DNA of 51,953 nt from positions 1 to 51,953 of the forward strand of contig CAMEOO010000005.1 of NCBI GenBank assembly GCA_945929875.1, given 5' to 3'. The notes under the pieces were generated by a model that made no database searches, was not told the DNA's origin, and saw nothing but the letters and a program-made list of their open reading frames with translations. Shown piece after piece: positions 47,628-51,953 of the stretch. Source of the DNA: an uncultured Caryophanales bacterium. Lineage in GTDB: Bacteria > Bacillota_I > Bacilli_A > RFN20 > CAG-449. Each line of letters starts with the position of its first letter. Position 1 is the stretch's first letter. Both the position numbers and the translations under genes were made by a program.

Positions 47628-47855
47628 ATAAAAACGTCCCTATCTAAGGACGTAAGTTACGCGGTACCACCTTAGTTTCTAGAATTATTCTAGACCCTCA
47701 ATTAAGCTATAACGCACAACCGATGAAACTTACTATTATTTCAGAATCATAGCTAGGAAGTGATAAGTTTCAATTAATTTTATCATTTCTCTTTCACCAT
47801 GTGAGAAACTCTCTAATATAAACTTAATCGGCTTTTGTCTTCTTACGCCTCTTTT
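47628..47855 (-). promoter_or_regulatory. T-box riboswitch leader of ileS
   Basis: Reverse strand AAGGTGGTACCGCG (47660-47673), terminator ACGTCC-CTATCTA-GGACGT + T tract (47628-47653), candidate Ile specifier ATC followed by A (47762-47764), distal loop ATGGTGAAAG. Confidence 0.93.
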
Positions 47856-47858
47856 CTT

Positions 47859-47886
47859 ATTATAAATAATAATTTATAAAAATCAA
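47859..47886 (-). promoter_or_regulatory. Candidate promoter for the T-box/ileS transcript
   Basis: Reverse strand TATAAT (47859-47864) with TTGATT about 16 bp upstream. Confidence 0.45.
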
Positions 47887-47913
47887 ACTTAATTCTAAAG
47901 TTTAGTAAAGTTA

Positions 47914-48166
47914 TTAAGAAATACTAAAACTAATTTCTTCTCTAATCATCTCTGCTTCTTTTAAATCTTTTGTTCAGCACAAAGAGTATTCATCTGTAGA
48001 TTCATGTGAGAAAGAAACAGAATTTCCATTTGTCAACTTAATATAAATGCTATAAGAGATATTCTCACCATACATATTGCCCATATAATGGGAGCATAAT
48101 GTTATTGCTCTTAATAGCTTTTTCTTTTTCTGCTTTTATTAATTTTTCATTATGCGAAATATTCAT
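47914..48166 (-). pseudogene. Frameshifted small gene relic
   Basis: ATG at 48166: MNISHNEKLIKAEKEKAIKSNNIMLPLY then +1/-1 shift into YMGNMYGENISYSIYIKLTNGNSVSFSHESTDEYSLC*TKDLKEAEMIREEISFSIS*: one frameshift and one in-frame TGA. Confidence 0.55.
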
Positions 48167-48198
48167 ATTGTTTTTCCTTAGATTTATGTTCAAAGTTT

Positions 48199-48837
48199 TT
48201 ATTCTTCAAACAAATCTTCTATATTGCATCCAAGTGTTTTAGATAATCTAAACAATATGTCTGCTTGTGCTTTGTTAATATCGTTATGTCGTTGTTCATA
48301 CATTTGTATATTACGAATTGATACTTCTGCTTTTTCAGCAAGTTGTTTTTGAGATAAGCCTGCAGCTGTGCGGATTCTTTTAAGATTTGTTTCCTTCTTA
48401 TGCGCATCAATATATTCGTCTGCAACAAAGAAGAATTTTGTAATATCTGCTTCGTGAAGAGTATCGTATAATGCCAAAACCTTTTCAATAGGGAATGCTT
48501 TGTTTATATTAAAGAAAGACGTTGCTTTATAATTTTGATATTGCGCTAAAGCCCAACCCGCCCAATAAAATTCGGAACGGCTAAAAAACGGCTTAGGTGC
48601 AGGCAATCTACCATTTGAAGCAGTTGTGTTTACAACGAGGTCTAATAAATCTATTGCAGAATATCCAACTAAAAATCTTGGATTGCCTTTTTCTATTTGT
48701 TTCGCCACTTCGGAAGAGGCAAACATATTCCAATATACTTTTGGTTCGTAGCCACAAGCCACTGCGTATTCAAACATTGTACCGATATTCGTAGCAACGC
48801 TATCTAAATATCTAACGTCATAAGATTTTATCGCCAT
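48199..48837 (-). CDS. HTH (XRE-type) protein with N-terminal domain; predicted antitoxin/repressor
   Basis: C-terminal TNLKRIRTAAGLSQKQLAEKAEVSIRNIQMYEQRHNDINKAQADILFRLSKTLGCNIEDLF; 20-nt overlap with upstream DUF3990 gene. Confidence 0.8.
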   Translation of the reverse strand: MAIKSYDVRYLDSVATNIGTMFEYAVACGYEPKVYWNMFASSEVAKQIEKGNPRFLVGYSAIDLLDLVVNTTASNGRLPAPKPFFSRSEFYWAGWALAQYQNYKATSFFNINKAFPIEKVLALYDTLHEADITKFFFVADEYIDAHKKETNLKRIRTAAGLSQKQLAEKAEVSIRNIQMYEQRHNDINKAQADILFRLSKTLGCNIEDLFEE

Positions 48838-49489
48838 TTTTGAGCCCCTTTCTAATAATATCCATTACAAATAAGCCGTCCGACACCAAGCTTTGTCTAT
48901 GACCGCTTAAATAAGTTTCTCTTGCCTTCTTATCACGGCTAACTCGTTTTACGTAATATTCCTTACATTCGGCTAATTCGTAACTTATATATTTTACCGT
49001 ATTAAACGCTTTTTTAGACTTTAATACGATTTGAATACCCAATTCACCAAGACGCATAGCTTCAGCAAGTTGTTCAACGGAAATAGTGTTGTTAATAAAA
49101 TCCTTAGCAAAGCTAAAATAAGAGTCATCTGCACGATAACCTATAATTACATCATACTCTTCCACGTCAACGTAAAAATTTTCTAATATATATTCTTTTG
49201 CTTGTGCTGAAATAGGGGTATTAACGTCAAACGTTCTAAACTTCAATAAAAGTGCCATCCAATTAAGGATAGAGTATTTTTCATCTCTTAAATCTAAAAC
49301 TTTATAATCACTTAAATCAATTTCATATTGATTAGCATATCCGTTTGTTTCGTTGTTAGAACAAGCCCATTCTTTTGCAAGTTCAACATTTTCAGTACAG
49401 TAAAAGCCTAACCCGTAATCATTCTTCTTATTGCCCTTACCGAATTCGGGTTTTTCAATAATATCCTTTGAACCGTGATAAATAATCAT
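48818..49489 (-). CDS. DUF3990-family protein, predicted ADP-ribosyltransferase-fold toxin
   Basis: MIIYHGSKDIIEKPEFGKGNKKNDYGLGFYCTENVELAKEWA (ART-like H and Y motifs) and LGIQIVLKSKKAF (candidate third-position Q). Confidence 0.75.
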   Translation of the reverse strand: MIIYHGSKDIIEKPEFGKGNKKNDYGLGFYCTENVELAKEWACSNNETNGYANQYEIDLSDYKVLDLRDEKYSILNWMALLLKFRTFDVNTPISAQAKEYILENFYVDVEEYDVIIGYRADDSYFSFAKDFINNTISVEQLAEAMRLGELGIQIVLKSKKAFNTVKYISYELAECKEYYVKRVSRDKKARETYLSGHRQSLVSDGLFVMDIIRKGLKNGDKIL

Positions 49490-49512
49490 AATAAACCACC
49501 ATCCTTGTCAAC

Positions 49513-49541
49513 ATTATATCATTAAAATGTCATCTTGTTAA
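49513..49541 (-). promoter_or_regulatory. Promoter of the DUF3990-HTH operon
   Basis: Reverse strand TTAACA (49536-49541), 17-bp spacer, TATAAT (49513-49518), 24 bp upstream of the ATG. Confidence 0.7.
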
Positions 49542-49582
49542 TATATTATGCCCCGAAATTTAAAGCTATCATTAAAATGATA
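49517..49582. promoter_or_regulatory. Pair of operator-like sites, TATCATTAAAATGTCA (49517-49532) and TATCATTAAAATGATA (49567-49582)
   Basis: Second copy has 7-bp inverted arms TATCATT/AATGATA; first overlaps the spacer and -10. Confidence 0.6.
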
Positions 49583-49682
49583 TAAAAATTTGTAAAAGAA
49601 AAAGACCTCAGATGGAATATCTAAGTTCTAATTTTCTTTTGACCGCTTGAAAGTGCAATTTCCTATAAATTTTTAATGTTTC

Positions 49683-49702
49683 AAAAAATCCCTTACAGGG
49701 AA
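49683..49702 (-). terminator. Rho-independent terminator of the LRR surface protein gene
   Basis: Reverse strand TTCCCT-GTA-AGGGA followed by T6, downstream of stop at 49734. Confidence 0.7.
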
Positions 49703-49733
49703 CGCCTTTGTCCATATTTTTTTATTCATATAA

Positions 49734-51953
49734 TTACCCCCATAAAACGATAGTTCCTTCATCATCATAATGCCAATATGAGAATAAATTATCTGTTGGT
49801 TCTTCTTCTGAGTAAATATATACTTTAGCATTCTTGAAAACTTCATTTTCTAAGCTAATTATGATACTTGTAAATTCATCGATAGTCCCTTTAAAATAGA
49901 TTGCATCTAACGAACAATTCTTAAATGCTGAATAATTGACCCTTTCGATAGGATATAAGACTATGTAATTCAAAGTAAACCCTAAGTATTGATACTTTCC
50001 AATTTGATCTACATTATTAATTGTAAAGTTATTCACTTCAACATAAACGCTATTTTCTTTTGCATAAAAATGATTTGCGTAGTACATTGGTGAAGAAGTT
50101 TCACCCTCTAGAGAAATCATATTAAATTTCTCTCTTGAGCCAGCATATTTAACTGTCTTTAGATTAGTACAATTCCCAAAAGCTCCAATTTGAATAGAAG
50201 TGACTTTCGCATGAATAGTAATCGAAGTCATAGTATTAAATCCATAGAATTGGAATTTACCAATTTTGGTCATTGAAGAAGCTACGCTAACTTCATTTAG
50301 CAATACGAAATTCTTATTGGAATCGTAATGATATAATCTTTTAGCATAACACATTGGATTACTACTCTCACAAGCGATAGAAATCTTGCTCCAATAGACG
50401 ATTTTCTGCTTGTAATAGACTTCTTCTAGTAAGTTTAATCCATCAAAGCAAGCATAGCCTAAAGTAGTCAAGGAAGCAGGTAGAGTTATCGTAATAACCG
50501 CAGAGCAATTAGTAAAACAATATTTCCCAATTTTTTTAAATCCGTCATTTAAGGAGATTTCTTGAAGTGAAAGGCAACCATAAAAACTATAATCTCCAAA
50601 AGAAATTAAACCGCTACCAAAAATGATTGTTTCGACATTTGAGCAATTCTTAAAAGCCGAATTTAATACTTTAGTAACGTTGTTTCCAATCTCTAACTTC
50701 GTAATTTGTTTAAGCCCAACAAATTGATATGGATTAATGATAGTTACTTCTTCAGGTATTACTAATTCCTCAACTAGAGCAAAGTTATCTTCTTCCTTTA
50801 TATAGTAATTTTCTGCATAATTCATCGGATTGGAAGATTGGCTAGAGAAAGAGATTCCACACCACGAAACAATGTCTCCTAAATAATAGACATCTTTTAA
50901 ATTTATTAAGGAGTAAAAAGCATTTTTTTTGATTTTAGTAATATCTTGATGCAAGGTTAATGATTCTATCTGCGTAAATCCATAGAATTGATAATCTCCA
51001 ATAATTAGCGTATCATTAGGAATTACTAATTCTTTTATCAAAAGATAATCATCTGACTCATTCTTCAAATAAAAATTAGTTGCATAAAACATCGGATTTG
51101 AATATTGGCTAGAAAATTCAATTTGACACCAATTTAATAAAGATCCTTGATAATAAACGTTTTTAACATTAGCAAATTTCTTCTCTTCTACTTGTATTCT
51201 AGAAATCTGATATCTAACACCATTAAATTCCTTAAATACCGGAAGATATAAATCTTGGCTAGTGCCTAAATAATCAACAATTGAGATGATTTTGTATTCA
51301 TCAGATATCAAATTATATTCAAATTCGTCACTAGATTTAATGGTCATAGTTGCTTTTAATGGATTTACTTCTTCAAAATTTCCCTTACCATCAAAGGTTG
51401 CAATTACTTCATATTCACCGCAATCAGTTTGATTATTATTTACATATACTACTTCTAACCCTTTTGGTAAATCACCTTTTACTTGTAAGTTTTTTTCTGC
51501 TCCATCAAAGAAGAATTCTTCATCTTCAAAAATAAGTTTAGAAGAATCAAATGTTCTTTTGGTAATAGTTAATCTAGCGCTTATTGATTTAGGGAGAATA
51601 TAATTATCATTTGTACTATAAAAGTATGCGTTTATTAAATATTCTCCTGCATTAATTAAATTTGTTTTATCAAAGATAACTTCTACGTCCGAAGGAACTT
51701 CTTCATTGATGTAAAGGTTATGTTCTTCTCCATCATAAACTACTTCTTGATCATCCATTGTAAAGTCTAGAACAATCTTTTCTTCAGAAGAAGACTCAGA
51801 ACTATCCGTTTCACTTGAAGTGTCTTCGCTACTAACTTCACTTGAAATATCTTCACTACTTTCTTCACTAGAAGTCTCCTCACTAGTTGCTTCACTTGAT
51901 ATATTATCACTAGTATCTTTACTAGTTTCTTCACTTGATATTTCACTAGTATT
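49734..51953 (-). CDS. BspA-like leucine-rich repeat (LRR_5) surface protein with MBG-like domains and Ser/Glu/Thr-rich stalk; N-terminus beyond window
   Basis: Repeats such as YYLGDIVSWCGISFSSQSSNPMNYAENYY...ELVIPEEVTIINPYQFVGLKQITKLEIGNNVTKV; VVYDGEEHNLYI...NAGEYLINAYF MBG-like; frame stays open from 51758 to 51953 (NTSEISSEETSKDTSDNISSEATSEETSSEESSEDISSEVSSEDTSSETDSSESSSEEKIVLDFT). Confidence 0.85.
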   Translation of the reverse strand, partial: NTSEISSEETSKDTSDNISSEATSEETSSEESSEDISSEVSSEDTSSETDSSESSSEEKIVLDFTMDDQEVVYDGEEHNLYINEEVPSDVEVIFDKTNLINAGEYLINAYFYSTNDNYILPKSISARLTITKRTFDSSKLIFEDEEFFFDGAEKNLQVKGDLPKGLEVVYVNNNQTDCGEYEVIATFDGKGNFEEVNPLKATMTIKSSDEFEYNLISDEYKIISIVDYLGTSQDLYLPVFKEFNGVRYQISRIQVEEKKFANVKNVYYQGSLLNWCQIEFSSQYSNPMFYATNFYLKNESDDYLLIKELVIPNDTLIIGDYQFYGFTQIESLTLHQDITKIKKNAFYSLINLKDVYYLGDIVSWCGISFSSQSSNPMNYAENYYIKEEDNFALVEELVIPEEVTIINPYQFVGLKQITKLEIGNNVTKVLNSAFKNCSNVETIIFGSGLISFGDYSFYGCLSLQEISLNDGFKKIGKYCFTNCSAVITITLPASLTTLGYACFDGLNLLEEVYYKQKIVYWSKISIACESSNPMCYAKRLYHYDSNKNFVLLNEVSVASSMTKIGKFQFYGFNTMTSITIHAKVTSIQIGAFGNCTNLKTVKYAGSREKFNMISLEGETSSPMYYANHFYAKENSVYVEVNNFTINNVDQIGKYQYLGFTLNYIVLYPIERVNYSAFKNCSLDAIYFKGTIDEFTSIIISLENEVFKNAKVYIYSEEEPTDNLFSYWHYDDEGTIVLWG

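Noticed and set aside
17859-49489. Possible recoding of TGA (few genes end in TGA)
   Set aside because: yigZ (17859) ends in TGA within an overlapping ribosome site, Trp is encoded by TGG throughout, and long genes such as ileS are intact under the standard code. Scarcity of TGA stops fits AT bias.
51350-51535. 61-aa + strand ORF opposite the LRR gene (and 48597-48794)
   Set aside because: Antisense to coding sequence with low-complexity Leu-rich translation; likely a by-product of the opposite strand's codons.

Overview
The window looks like a low-GC Firmicutes (Bacilli/Tenericutes-like) chromosome segment. This is an inference from AT-rich composition, AGGAGG-type ribosome sites and the families present. 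It is mostly dense housekeeping content: lepA (truncated), a DinG/XPD-like helicase, cyclophilin, HAD phosphatases, an M6-like metalloprotease, SPFH/NfeD, malQ, DegV, paired U32 proteins, an M24 aminopeptidase, an Mrp ATPase, a YigZ protein, a CvpA-like giant protein, CPBP protease, TraX, thioredoxin, manA with a GntR regulator, a potRABCD-like polyamine operon, RNase HIII, rluD-like, lspA and ileS with an Ile T-box. There are two tRNA genes, Glu(CTC) and Gly(GCC). Accessory or unusual content includes: (i) a predicted ADP-ribosyltransferase-like DUF3990 gene overlapping an HTH gene, with a promoter containing palindromic operator-like sites (48199-49582); (ii) a 2745-aa exported repeat protein built from about 387-aa units, with an exactly duplicated 714-bp DNA block; (iii) a BspA-type LRR/MBG surface protein with a Ser/Glu/Thr-rich stalk running off the window; (iv) decayed gene relics near 24.8-25.7 kb and 47.9-48.2 kb; (v) a 59-aa two-TM ORF missed by the supplied track. 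No CRISPR array, rRNA or intact transposase was seen. All family assignments come from reading motifs by eye. No search was run.
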